The notes under the pieces are model-generated. The model made no database searches. It had not been told where the DNA came from and saw nothing but the letters and a program-made list of their open reading frames with translations. A stretch of 64,000 nt of DNA from positions 82,727,941 through 82,791,940 of the forward strand of contig JAVGWX010000004.1 of assembly GCA_036924085.1 (NCBI GenBank). Reading direction: 5' to 3'. Both the position numbers and the translations under genes were made by a program. This document shows positions 53,865 through 64,000 of this stretch, piece by piece. This DNA is from Ariolimax columbianus (Eukaryota; Mollusca; Gastropoda; Stylommatophora; Arionidae). Each line of letters begins with the position of its first letter. Within the stretch, counting starts at the first letter, position 1.

Positions 53865-54330
53865 TCCACAACGAACCTGCAATGACAAGGCTCGTAGCGC
53901 ACGACCGATCACAGATGTGGATGCAAAGAACTGTGCTGAAGTTGGCGTGGGCGAACTGATTCATGCCCAGTTGCCGTGTCGAGCAGAAAGATATCGCCGC
54001 AATGCGCTTGGTGTGATTGAGCGAGTCCATGACATTATGCATGCCTGCTTGTTTATAGGAAAGTGAGCGAGATGAGTCCCTCGCATGCTGACACCGGATT
54101 AGGAAACAGCGCGGACTTGTCGTCCTATGTTAGCGTTTGTGTATGGACCGGGATGGTGATTAAGTTGAAAAATACTAACACATCGCCTATACCAGTTTCC
54201 CATCCGTCGGCCCGCAGAAACTTCCTGCCGGTCCACGACAAAAGAAAATTGCAGCTGAATCCCTTATCTATTTACTGCTCGGATTCTGTTTATTTTAACA
54301 GCTGTATAATTTCATATTCTAAAATTAGAA
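53865..54330 (+). pseudogene. Second mariner relic, overlapping in content with 52820-52995
   Basis: ACGACCGATCACAGATGTGG..AACTGATTCATGCCCAGTTG repeats the previous mariner, then continues as NCRVEQKDIAAMRLG-like, VHDIMHACLFIGK and VPRMLTPD-like text: the second HTH and the ARWVPRMLT motif. Frameshifted. The end is unclear. Confidence 0.7.
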
Positions 54331-54339
54331 TTAACAACT

Positions 54340-55035
54340 AATAAACAAAATACTACTTCAATAATGGGATTGTATTTTTTTGTCTGAGCGGTCTGCAATT
54401 TTTGCCTATTTTCACCGATCTGCGAATAATTGTTGCCTATTTTCAAAGGTCTGTGAACGAAGTTTCCTATTTTTACCTTTTCGAGAGTATAAAAAAGGTT
54501 TGGAAACACTGATCTAAACAACATTCCAAGCATGAAGAAGATGTACAGCTCATGTGTCAATCTTGAATTTTAGGGAAATTATCTTCTCATGGAAAAATCT
54601 ATTCAAATCATCCTAATGGCAATGTTTCTGTTTACATGACGATTTTGCCAACCAACAATCACAACTCTCTTTAGTCCGCTTTGATCACCCGCTTTACCTA
54701 AGTAGTATATATATTTAGTCAATATATTCTTCTACATCTTCTTTGTGTTTCTCGTTTGCTCCTGACTGAAAATAGGCCTACAACTAAATTTGGCCTCAAA
54801 CATCAGTAATTAGTCCAGAACAGTATCCGTATTCATTACCAATTACTGTTACAAAGTGAACACCAATGGTCCTACCTGGAGTGCAGTGCTGTCAATTCTG
54901 TATAATGCAATATCATCATGAAATGATCATAACATATTCAGCTCCCTGTGGAGCATATATCTTCAACATCTACGCGCCAATTCTTACTTTTTTGCACTTG
55001 GCGTTCGCAAATACATTTGTTGTGGCACTTTCATA
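54340..55035. other. Unassigned; possible solo hAT-type end
   Basis: AAAGGTTTGGAAACACTG at 54494-54511 looks like a hAT 3' terminus, but no partner end was found. Otherwise no feature. Confidence 0.3.
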
Positions 55036-55039
55036 AAAT

Positions 55040-55650
55040 CCCTATAAATATTGATGACGTCAGTCTAGAGGTCGTCAACAGCTTTCCGTATCTGGGTCTG
55101 CCATCATCAACACTCTCTCGCTCAAGATGGAGATAGACAGTACGCTTGGCAAGGCGAGTACCGCTATAGCTCGCCTGACGAGCAGAGTCTGGGAGAACAC
55201 TTGACTGAGAACACTTGACTGAGAACACTTGACTGAGAACACTTGACCTGCGTTCTTGGCACTCTCATGTATGGAAGTGAGACTTGGAGCACTTTCATTT
55301 GTAGCAACGTGGCTTAACACATTTTACTTTAGGTGCCTACGCCATATACTGAGGATTAGGTGGCAAGAGAGTGCTACATCGTTTGATTTTAAAGCGAGCA
55401 ATCGCTCCTAGCATGTACTCGATGTTGTATCAATGACGCCTTCGATGGTTGGGGCATATTTACAGCATGAGAGATAAGATGCTGTCAAAAAGATATCCTC
55501 TATAGACAGCTGACTATAGGATCTAGAAGAATTGAATGTCCAACACTGCGTTTCAAGGACGTATGCAAGAGTGGCATGACGTCATGCGACATCCAATACG
55601 AAGGCTGGAAAACTATTTCTCATGATCGAGCTGTTTGGAGACAGTCAATT
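55040..55650 (+). pseudogene. LINE RT C-terminal relic of the C2H2-ended type
   Basis: Frames give VVNSFPYLG, STLGKASTAIARLTSRVWEN, TLMYGSETWSTF, RLRWLGHIYSMRDKML and FKDVCKSGMT-like text. This is the order of the family represented at 33170-33700. A four-copy 14-bp repeat (GAACACTTGACTGA) sits at 55195-55245. Confidence 0.72.
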
Positions 55651-55654
55651 GGAT

Positions 55655-56310
55655 GGGGACATAGTTGTTGTTAATGTTCTCAGATGCCTTCTCACTGCAG
55701 AGAAAGGAGAAAGACTATAGAGACCGGGGCGTCCCAGCATGCTAGCCTCCTCAGCATGGTTGTCTGAGGACCCATGTTTGTGAAACTGACCTAAAGAACT
55801 ACGGTCTGGGTAAAAGGAGTAGGCCTTCGCCAGTAGAATTGCGAAAAAAATACATTAAAAATAAAAATACAGTGTTACTGTTCTTGTCTTGTCATTTGAT
55901 CACCTTATTACTTTGACAAGACATAATATAGCCAAGTTTAAATATATTCGACTGCAAATTTTGTTTTCGATGTTAATCGAACCGACTATTTACTTTACAA
56001 ATTTGTTTCTGTGATCGAAATGGCAGTAAGTCTCCGAGACGTGCTGAGGAAGGTGGTCCTGTGTTCCCCTCCAAACTAGACAAAACAGTTCCATTTTAAG
56101 CATTGCAAGTCTTTCGCTGCAAAGGGACTAAGTTCGACCCTCATTCAAGACACTGACGTCTCTCCAGCTATAAATAGGTACTTAGTTTATCAACAGGTTT
56201 GCCCAAACCAGGATCACTGGGAGGATTCAGACCTAGTTGGCTAGACTGCTGATACAGTCTGTTTGCAAGGGCACTGTGTGAAGTAGCGTGTTGGTCTGTA
56301 TATTTCATCT
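55655..56310. other. Unassigned; one weak tRNA-like head
   Basis: AAGGGACTAAGTTCGACCCTC at about 56125-56146 resembles a B box of a decayed SINE. Nothing else supported. Confidence 0.35.
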
Positions 56311-56314
56311 AGTT

Positions 56315-56735
56315 CTTCGTCGTTCGTTCTCAAACTCCTGCTACCAAGCCCTGAACGTTCTCAAACTCCCGCTACCAAGCCCTGAACGTTCTCAAACTCC
56401 CGATACCAAGCCCTGAACATTCTCAAACTCCACCTACCAAACCCTGAACGTTCTCAAACTCCAGCTACCAAGCCCTGAACGTACTCTCAAACTCCCGCTA
56501 CCAAGCCCTGAACGTTCTCAAACCCCAGCTACCAAGCCCTGAACGTTCTCTCAAACTCCCGCTACCAAGCCCTGAACGTTCTCAAATCATAGCTACCAAG
56601 CCCTGAACGTTCTCTCAAACTCCCACTACCAAGCCCTGAACGTTCTCAAACTCCAGCTACCAAGCCCTGAACGTTCTCAAACTCCAGCTACCAAGCCCTG
56701 AACGTTCTCAAACTCCAGCTACCAAGCACTGAACC
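56315..56735. repeat. 31-bp satellite derived from SINE family A end
   Basis: About 13-14 units of CGTTCTCAAACTCCCGCTAC + CAAGCCCTGAA. The left end reads TTCTTCGTCGTTCGTTCTC, the complement of the SINE A tail, so the array is an amplification of the terminal ~31 bp of that SINE. Confidence 0.92.
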
Positions 56736-56739
56736 AAGG

Positions 56740-57250
56740 GTTCATGCGAGGACGTAGCAGGAGAGTGTACAACCAGCGAACTGCAGGGATCATCAGCATC
56801 CAGACCCTGCGCCATTTGCTGAGAGAGACTGAGCAGTTATGGGTGTGCCCGGAGTACAGTGACGTAGATTCACCTGGCTCTGGCGCTAACATTTGTACCA
56901 TCACGTATTCGATTTCTCAATTCCATTCTGGTATCGCGATCACTTGTATGAACCGCCTGCTCGGCTCGAACAACAGGCGAGGACAAGGGAGATGATCACA
57001 AAATAAAGGAAGGATTTGACTTTCTGAAACCTCGGAGTATCAAACTATTTCAACACTTGCACAGCCGAGAACATGCCAACATCTACTTGAAAAGTCTTCT
57101 TGTGAGTAATTTGTGAAGTTTTTGTTTACAGTAGATTAGTTTGTGCTGTAAAGATTAAAGGTTGCAGACTATGCCATCGGTTAAGCAGTTTCTGAGATTC
57201 TGATGTTCTGTATCGGGATTTTTGTGAAATGTGACTTTATCGTGTGAACA
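56740..57250. other. No recognisable feature
   Basis: An 83-codon ORF at 56744-56995 has no recognisable motif. Confidence 0.35.
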
Positions 57251-57254
57251 GCTG

Positions 57255-57900
57255 GAATGTTGAATTTGTCCTTTATAAAGTGGAACTGTTTGTGGTGTAT
57301 GAAGTCGAATAGTTTGTGACGTATATAATGGAATAGATTGTGATATTTTGAGTAGAATACGTTGTGATGTATTTAGTGGAACGGGTTGTTTTGCAAAGTG
57401 TTAAATAGATTATTATGTATAGAGTTGAGTAGGTTTTTATATATAGAGTTGAATAGATTGTTATGTATAGAGTTGAGTAGGTTGTTATGTATAGAGTTGA
57501 ATAGATTGTTATGTAAATCGCTGAATAGGTTGTTATGTATATAGTTGAATAGGTTGTTATGTATAGAGTAGAATAGGTTGTTATGTATAGAGTTGAATAG
57601 ATTGTTATATGTAAATCGCTGAATAGGTTATGTATAGAGTTGAATAGGTTATATGTAAATAGCTGAAGAGGTTGTCATGTATAGAGTTGAATAGATTGTT
57701 ATGTAAATAGCTGAATAAGTTGTTATGTATAGAAATGAATAGGTTGCTATGTGTAGAGTAGAATAGATTGGTATGCAAAATGTTGAGTAGATTGCTATGT
57801 ATGTATAATGTTGAAAAGATTCGTATGTATAATGTTGAACAGACAGGGTTATGTATACAGTCTAACAGATTATCATGACTAGAGTTGAATGGTATGTGAT
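57255..57900. repeat. 24-bp minisatellite
   Basis: About 20-25 diverged units of TTGTTATGTATAGAGTTGAA + TAGA. Related motifs recur at 61345-61560 and 61737-61965. Confidence 0.9.
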
Positions 57901-58204
57901 GACTTACTTACTTAGTCACTTCTCTGTGGTGTAATCGATGATGGATTGATCTTTCCTTGTCGGTTCACATCAACTGTATGTATGCGCTTATGATGAAATT
58001 TTGTGTTTGGGGTGACCAGCATTTGCATGCTGCATAATCTCAGGACTGGCCTACCATTATCGTTAAACATATCCTCATACTATCTCTCAACCATTTCCTC
58101 CCATCTAGAATAATCTCGTCCAACTCTGGCATTGATATCTACATGGACGTTAATTTCATCATGACGATCGTCTTATTCAGTGTTTCTCAACGGGAGCTCT
58201 GCGG

Positions 58205-58325
58205 CCGCCCCTCCCCCCCCCCCTCCCCTTTCCCTCCAGGGGGCGTTTTGGAAATGTCAGAGTGCGTTTTTAATTATCATAATATTTTTTTACATTTTGG
58301 GGGGGGGGGGGGGGGGGGGTGTGGG
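58205..58325. repeat. Poly-C and poly-G tracts within the hAT element
   Basis: A C-rich run at 58202-58230 and about 22 G at 58300-58319, roughly 75 bp apart. They could pair as a hairpin or form quadruplex/i-motif structures. Confidence 0.85.
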
Positions 58326-58595
58326 AAATTTGTGACTGTATTTGAGAAATATTAATAATGACAGTGAAATAACTATTCTCTGACATTAGCGTGCTATTTA
58401 TTCTCGGTAGAATTAAGATGCGCCATATCTGGGTACATTTCGAAAACATTAATTTGAAATTGACTCTACAACTTTACAAAATCTGGACATGTCGAAGTAA
58501 TCCTTAATTCATTATTTCAACCTGTTAAACAAGCAACATCAATAATGTGGTGATTTAACTGCATTTATTCCATTAACACCCGTTATATATTTAAG

Positions 58596-59027
58596 ATGGC
58601 ACAAATAAATAGAAAATGCCGACAATATTCAGTTGATTATTTGAAATTCGGTTTTGTAGCTCACGCTACAAATGAACTATTACCAATGTCCCTGTTGTGT
58701 CAACACGTGTTTTCTAACGAAGCAATGAAGTCATCAAGACTTAATGAGCATTTTATTAAGAAGCATGCTGATAAGGTTGGCAAGAACATTTATTACTTCG
58801 GGGATTTAAAGCAAAAGTTTGAAAGCCGTAACACAGTTGTTGGTATGCTTAAAAAAGTTTCTAGTCAGAAGGATAAAGGCCTCGTATCTTACAGGATAGC
58901 ACAGATGATTGCACAATGTATTGAGCCCCACAGAATTAGAGAAAATATAATATTATCAGCTACACTTGAAGTGATTAGTACCATGATGGAAGAAATCCAA
59001 GAGACAAAGTCACTTCTATTCCATTGA
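58596..59027 (+). pseudogene. hAT transposase N-terminal fragment (ZBED5/SCAND3-like)
   Basis: 143 codons. Opens with KCRQYSVDYLKFGFVAHATN, then a BED-like zinc finger, CQHVFSNEAMKSSRLNEHFI with KKH (one cysteine before CQH appears as S: PMSLLCQ), then SYRIAQMIAQCIEPHRIREN and ILSATLEVISTMM. These blocks match ZBED5/FAM200-type hAT proteins. Frames after the stop still give SLQLDETHFS. The catalytic core is missing. Confidence 0.78.
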
Positions 59028-59340
59028 GCAATGATACGGTGTCTAGAATAATTAATTAAATTCCAACTAATGTTGAAAATCAACTGTGCCAGGATTTTAC
59101 AATCAACTGAATATTCATTACAGCTTGATGAAACACACTTTTCTTTGGAAAAGGGGGCACCAGCTCAGTTGGGGTTGAGAAACACTGGTCAAATGTCTCT
59201 TCAAGCAGTTCAAAGAACTCGTATTTAACATTTCCTCAATTTCCCTTATTCGGGGCATAAACAATGACAATGTTGACTAACTCACATTCTTCTTTGAGTT
59301 CCAGCTCCATAATGCAATCGGAGGCAAATGTTCATCCCTT

Positions 59341-59458
59341 GACGTTGCCCCTTTGGCTCCTGGACATAATGCAGCTTACATCCCTTTGGCTACTGAACAT
59401 AATGCAGCCTACTTCCCCTTTGGCTCCTGGCAGCTTACATCCCTTTGGCTACTTAACA
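59341..59458. repeat. 33-bp satellite, left block
   Basis: About three units of GGCTACTGAACATAATGCAG + CYTACATCCCTTT. Continues at 60085-60925 after two family C insertions. Confidence 0.85.
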
Positions 59459-59745
59459 TTTTTTTGTTGTTGCTTAGATGTTTGCCTCACTAGTTTCTAC
59501 TGGCGGAGGCGCGCCATTTTCCACCCCAGACCGTAGTCAATTGGGCGATATCAGGACGCATAAACCAGTGCTTGGATGCATGTGTGCATCTGTATGTACC
59601 TATGCTAGGTTTGTGCGCCCTCAGAAGCTAGCCCAACCAAAGTGCAATGGAAGGGCTTTACCACGAGGGCGCGTGTGAAAGTTGTGCAAGGGTGTGACTG
59701 TGGGATAGAGTCAAATGAAACAGAGTGAGGTGAGAAGAGAGAGAA
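59459..59745 (-). repeat. Repeat family C, copy 1
   Basis: T-rich start (poly-A end on the minus strand), GTTTCTACTGGCGGAGGCGC, GTAGTCAATTGGGCGATATC, GCATAAACCAGTGCTTGGATGC, GGGCTTTACCACGAGGGCGC, ending at AAACAGAGTGAGGTGAGAAG. Inserted in the 33-bp satellite. Confidence 0.8.
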
Positions 59746-59796
59746 AGGGAAGAGTGGCCCCAAGGGTGAGCCTCCTCTCCTGTGCATGGCTCCTGG

Positions 59797-60085
59797 ACAT
59801 TTTTTTTTTTGCTTAAATGTTTGCCTCACTAGTTTCTACTGGCGGAGGCGCGCCATTTTCCACCCCAGACCGTAGTCAATTGGGCGATATCAGGACGCAT
59901 AAACCAGTGCTTGGATGCATGTGTGCATCTGTATGTACCTATGCTAGGTTTGTGCGCCCTCAGAAGCTAGCCCAACCAAAGTGCTATGGAAGGGCTTTAC
60001 CACGAGGGCGCGTGTGAAAGTTGTGCAAGGGTGTGACTGTAGGACAGAGTCAAATGAAACAGAGTGAGGTGAGAAGAGAGATAGC
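59797..60085 (-). repeat. Repeat family C, copy 2
   Basis: Nearly identical to copy 1, with offsets of 339 bp. It starts after GGCTCCTGGACAT of the satellite with 11 T. Confidence 0.85.
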
Positions 60086-60928
60086 GACATAACTCGGCTC
60101 CTGGACATAATGCAGCTTACATCCCTTTAGCTCCTGGACATAATGCAACTTACAACCCTTTGGCTACTGAACATAATGCAGCTTACATCCCTTTGGCTAC
60201 TGAACATAATGCAACTTACATCCCTTTGGCTACTGAACATAATGCAGCTTACACCCCTTTGGCTCCTGAACATAATGCAACTTACATCCCTTTGGCTACT
60301 GAACATAATGCAGCTTACATCCCTTTGGCTACTGAACATAATGCAACTTACATCCCTTTGGCTACTGAACATAATGCAGCTTACATCACATTGGCTACTG
60401 AACATAATGCAGCTTTCTTCCCCTTTGGCTTCTGAACATAATGCAGCTTTCTTCCCCTTTGGCTTCTGAACATAATGCAGCTTACATCCCTTTGGCTACT
60501 GAGCATAATGCAACTTACACCCCTTTGGCTACTGAACATAATGCAGCTTACATCCCTTTGGCTACTGAACATAATGCAACTTACAACCCTTTGGCTACTG
60601 AACATAATGCAGCTTACATCCCTTTGGCTACTGAACATAATGCAGCTTTGTTCCCCTTTGGCTTCTGAACATAATGCTGCTTTCTTCCCCTTTGGCTTCT
60701 GAACATAATGCAGCTTACATCCTTTTGGCTACTGAACATAATGCAGATTACATCCCTTTGGCTCCTGGACATAATGCAGCTTACATCCCTTTGGCTCCTG
60801 AACACAATGCAGCCTATTTCCCCTTTGGCTCCTGGACATAATGCAGCCTACTTCCCCTTTGGCTCCTGGACATAATGCAGCCTACTTCCCCTTTGGCTCC
60901 TGGACATAATGCAGCCTAATTCCCCTTT
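60086..60928. repeat. 33-bp satellite, dimeric in its core
   Basis: About 25 units of GGCTACTGAACATAATGCAG + CTTACATCCCTTT. In 60100-60400 and 60480-60640 units alternate AATGCAGC and AATGCAAC, a 66-bp higher-order period. Period divisible by 3 gives false ORFs on both strands. Confidence 0.95.
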
Positions 60929-60929
60929 T

Positions 60930-61140
60930 GCTCTGTCGGTAGAGTGAACTTCACTGTAGTGAAGCTTATTATTTTCAAGGTCCATGACAGCCTCTCCTTT
61001 TTAACTTAGTTTCTGGGAGAGCTCGGATTTCCAATTTGGAATATTTCTTCATTTCTTCCATGAACTCATTTTTCGTTCCGTTTATCATTCTGATAATCCA
61101 TGTTCCAAGCATCGAGTTTCAGTTTGCCATCTTTAAAGTT
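60930..61140 (-). pseudogene. LINE endonuclease N-terminal fragment
   Basis: The minus strand reads LKLDAWNMDYQND, then in another frame MINGTKNEFMEEMKKYSKLE and IRALPETKLKRRGCHG. This is the start of an APE domain (TWNVRTINGK..EEM.KY.LDILGLSETK). Two frames; fragment only. Confidence 0.6.
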
Positions 61141-61344
61141 CACCCGGCTTTCTTCCTTAGTTGACTTGTAATCGGGTTGATAGATATACAGGTGATTGGC
61201 CTATTGTGTCTTTGCGTGTTGGAGGGCTGCCTCTTTTAGTGTCTATGCAAGCCTCCGTTTCTTATTCACGGTTGTTTATGTTGTATTTACAGCTAACCGC
61301 TGAATACAGTTCATCTAATTGGTAGGAGATCTGGCTCATCTCCC

Positions 61345-61560
61345 AGGTAATTGTGAAGTAAATTGTCGAACAGTTTTTGGCGTAAAGAGTCGAATGGATT
61401 GTGACGTAAAGAGTGGAATAGTCTATGGCGTATATAGCCGAATAGATTGTGATGTAAATAGACGTAAAGTTTGTGAGGTAGAGAGACGTATAGTTTGTGA
61501 GGTAAAAAGACGTATAGTTTGTATTATAAAATGTAAATGTAGTCGTTGGTATAGCCTGTC
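61345..61560. repeat. ~24-bp minisatellite, related to 57255-57900
   Basis: Units of the type GTCGAATGGATTGTGACGTA + AAGA. Confidence 0.8.
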
Positions 61561-61736
61561 ATCTGGTATCAAGTGTTAGAGGCTATGGTGTTCATTGTCT
61601 CAATTTGTCTAATAAGGTGGTTTAACGGTAAGCCAAGTACCAATTTACAGCCGGACAGACTTGAGTGTCTTAACTGAGGATCCAACCTAGTCCCTTTGCA
61701 GCGTAAAGCTTGCGATCTAACTTCTCTGCTACCAAG

Positions 61737-61965
61737 TTTGTGATGTTTCAAATGGTTTGTGATGTTCATTGTCAAATTGTTGGTGATGTTTATAGTCAAG
61801 TATTTGCTGATGTTTATAGTCAATTTTTTTGGTGATGTTTATAGTCAAGTAGTTTTTTGTGTTTATAGTTAAACAGTTTGTGATATTTATAGTCAAGTAT
61901 TTTGTGATGTTTATAGTCAAATAGTTTGTGACATTTATAGTCAAGTATTTCATATAGCAAAACTT
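61737..61965. repeat. ~24-27-bp minisatellite
   Basis: About nine units of TTTGTGATGTTTATAGTCAA + GTA. Confidence 0.88.
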
Positions 61966-62079
61966 TGAAACTGTATCAATATAGTTTATAACTAATGGTA
62001 ATCGAAAATTATAATTTCAATGATAGAGGATCGTAAGTAATTATTTTGGTCCATCACCTCTGTATAAACTGGTCGTCAT

Positions 62080-62405
62080 TTTGGTCCAGACACTAATTAC
62101 AGCGCCCTTCTACGGGTTCAGGAAACAGTTTATTTAGAATAAGAGCGCATTCTCTTTCAATGGCCGCTTTTAGTTTATTGATTGCTGTCGGATTTTTGCG
62201 ATAAACATTATTTTTCAGGTATCCTCTTAAGAAAAAGTCCAATAGCGTGTGATGTGGTGAACCAGCGGGTTATTCAATGTTATCTTTTCGGCCAGTCCAT
62301 CTGTTCGGCAACAGTTTAGGAAGATAGGCGCTCACATGGCGTTTGTTGTGTGGAGGTGCTCCGTCTTGACAGAAAGAAAGTCCTCCTTATCGGCATATAT
62401 CTCGC
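62080..62405 (-). pseudogene. Tc1/mariner-like transposase C-terminal fragment
   Basis: A single minus-strand frame reads QDGAPPHNKRHVSAYLPKLL, NRWTGRKDNIE, one TAA, then SPHHTLLDFFLRGYLKNNVY and KLKAAIERECALI. It holds the second catalytic aspartate (QDGAPPH) and the third acidic position (LDFFLRGYLK) of the DDE fold. Ends with TAG after EGRCN. One nonsense codon only; the rest of the gene is absent. Confidence 0.8.
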
Positions 62406-62477
62406 CAAAGGGCACTATAACGGTTTCCTGCGGAAATTTCAAATAAAGGACACCAAATACACCCCTTTTTATGTTCT

Positions 62478-62560
62478 CTCCCTCTCTCTTGCTCCCTCTC
62501 TCCTCTCTCTCTGTCTCTCTCTCTCTTTATCTCTCTCTCTCTTTAAATATATATATACAG
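62478..62560. repeat. (TCTC)n microsatellite
   Basis: CTCTCTCTC tract with CCCT interruptions, followed by ATATATATA. Confidence 0.9.
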
Positions 62561-62922
62561 AGTGGTCTGCCGGGGTCTTTGTGTATGACAAGGACAAGAA
62601 TGGCACCACTGCCGCACAGAGAGCATGTCGTAAGAGGCGACTAACTGTGTGACATGGCATAACACCGGCCATGGTTAAATGGTTTTTTTAGAGCAGCATT
62701 TATGACGCCTAACGGACTGCGCGTCTACTTTGCTCTAGTGTTTAGGTCTATTAAGATAGACTCACACATCAGTTAACCACCCTCCGTAAGCGCTTGTCCT
62801 AACACAGCGGAGTATTAAGCTGCTCGAGTCTAGCCCGCTAGGCAGAAAAACCTTTCTCCCGGCTACATCCAGAACATACCAAAGCTTGGACCTCCACAGG
62901 GGCATCTGCCCAGACAAATAGA
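62560..62922 (+). repeat. Dispersed repeat family X relative
   Basis: Reverse complement of 43860-44200: AGAGCATGTCGTAAGAGGCG, GTGTGACATGGCATAACACC, GACGCCTAACGGACTGCGCG and CAGGGGCATCTGCCC. Confidence 0.8.
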
Positions 62923-62929
62923 TTAATAT

Positions 62930-63425
<496 letters not shown>

Positions 63426-63720
63426 AATCTAAATCCAATCTTAATATAACCGCCTCTAATTCAGATGAGATCCTTCTGCATAGTTTTGTGTCATCCCCGA
63501 ATATTGTAATCATGAATCCAATTTCATTGTCCAAATCATGAATATATATACATTCATAATACATACATACATTCTTACATACATACACAATGTATATCGT
63601 ACATCCAATGGCTTCCCTCCATCTATCATTCTGCTAAATTGCTCTTTGAATTATATTAGATCTGTTAAGCACGATCTCCCTTTAGCAATCCCATGCTGAC
63701 TATTTCTGATTAGATTAAAT
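63426..63720 (-). pseudogene. CR1-like LINE RT fragment with internal deletion
   Basis: The minus strand has QHGIAKGRSCLTDLI and MIDGGKPLDVRYT (63596-63705), then a CATA-type stretch, then DLDNEIGFMITIFGDDTKLC (63430-63545). The segment between should include motif A (FSKAFDKV) and the PQGSVLGP block, so both were lost. The catalytic pair GDD replaces ADD. Confidence 0.78.
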
Positions 63721-63914
63721 TTGTTCAAGTGAATTACGATATTTTATTTGATTATTGATTCTAACATTCTGCACGTTAAAGTTTTGAACAAGGGAATTCA
63801 TTCTGCATCTTACCTTAGAGCAATCCCCTTCGCAAGTGTCAGAGAACAAAATATAGTCAGTGGTTTTGTTAACAGTTGTCTAATTTTAAACAGCAGTTTT
63901 AGGGAACTAAAACG
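63721..63914. other. Unassigned
   Basis: Possibly further upstream LINE sequence on the minus strand, too diverged to call. Confidence 0.3.
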
Positions 63915-64000
63915 CTAGTCGTCGGGCACAATACACTGACCAAGACCAATATCTCCCTTTCATGTAGCGTACCCTGGTAACAGGCTGTTTTCAAGACAGC
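63915..64000 (+). repeat. Dispersed repeat family D, 5' part, cut by window end
   Basis: GGGCACAATACACTGACCAAGACC..GTACCCTGGTAACAGGCTGTTTTCA matches 29155-29235. Confidence 0.6.

Larger units (their letters stand above)
58178..59187 (+). mobile_element. hAT-type DNA element, internally deleted (1010 bp)
   Basis: Inverted ends CAGTGTTTCTCAAC (58178-58191) and GTTGAGAAACACTG (59174-59187). Adjacent octamers GTCTTATT and GTCAAATG agree at 5 of 8 positions, so the target duplication is decayed or absent. It contains a transposase N-terminus and C/G homopolymer tracts. Confidence 0.78.

Noticed and set aside
59264..59678. ORFs in the repeat C region that recur at 59817
   Set aside because: Identical peptides arise only because the non-coding repeat is duplicated.
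60127..60805. ORFs with EHNAA or MFSSQRDVSCI repeats
   Set aside because: Generated by the 33-bp satellite.

Overview
This is eukaryotic, animal nuclear DNA. The evidence is one spliced host gene with canonical GT-AG junctions, a dense load of APE-type LINEs, tRNA-derived SINEs, piggyBac, Tc1/mariner and hAT elements, and abundant mini- and microsatellites. Several LINE protein signatures resemble those common in mollusc (gastropod) genomes, so I infer a lophotrochozoan, probably a mollusc. The species is not resolved from sequence alone.

0-8 kb: the last two coding exons of a TMEM101-like membrane protein gene (563-721 and 6298-6597, + strand) flank a 5.6 kb phase-0 intron. The intron holds a ~30-bp minisatellite that has been split by two TTAA-flanked elements: a 1.03 kb non-coding piggyBac-type element and a 3.08 kb piggyBac with an intact 638-codon transposase (minus strand). 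A 26/27-bp tandem array starts just after the TMEM101 stop codon.

8-30 kb: layered relics. There are a mariner relic, many LINE C-terminal fragments (RNase H, zinc knuckle, RT ends), tRNA-type SINE copies, a palindromic mariner (17287-17994) nested in a LINE relic, a SINE with target-site duplications inside a LINE 3' end, an RTE-like LINE, CR1-like fragments and several minisatellites.

30-34 kb: one near-complete LINE. It is a single reading frame of 3.75 kb (endonuclease, RT, C-terminal C2H2 finger) broken only by four in-frame stops. 34-44 kb: an unassigned stretch, SINE and LINE 3' ends, a (CATA)n microsatellite, a 43-bp satellite, an RNase H-type LINE copy (38.7-40.8 kb), and a dispersed repeat interrupted by two SINEs with clean target duplications.

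44-54 kb: three consecutive 654-bp direct repeats carrying SINE sequence, then a ~0.8-1 kb inverted repeat pair (46.5-47.5 and 53.0-53.8 kb) bracketing a 45-bp minisatellite, a second, longer RNase H-type LINE copy (48.1-52.1 kb) and a mariner relic. 54-64 kb: more LINE and mariner relics, a 31-bp satellite, a 24-bp minisatellite, a short hAT with a BED-type ORF, a 33-bp dimeric satellite with repeat insertions, a GATA/GACA microsatellite and a CR1-like RT fragment.

The only host protein-coding gene I can support is TMEM101. Everything else is transposon-derived, satellite, or unassigned. I found no convincing new molecular system. The most notable signals are the intact piggyBac, the palindromic mariner, the large inverted repeat, the 654-bp triplication, and a recurring pattern in which satellites appear to grow out of retroposon ends.
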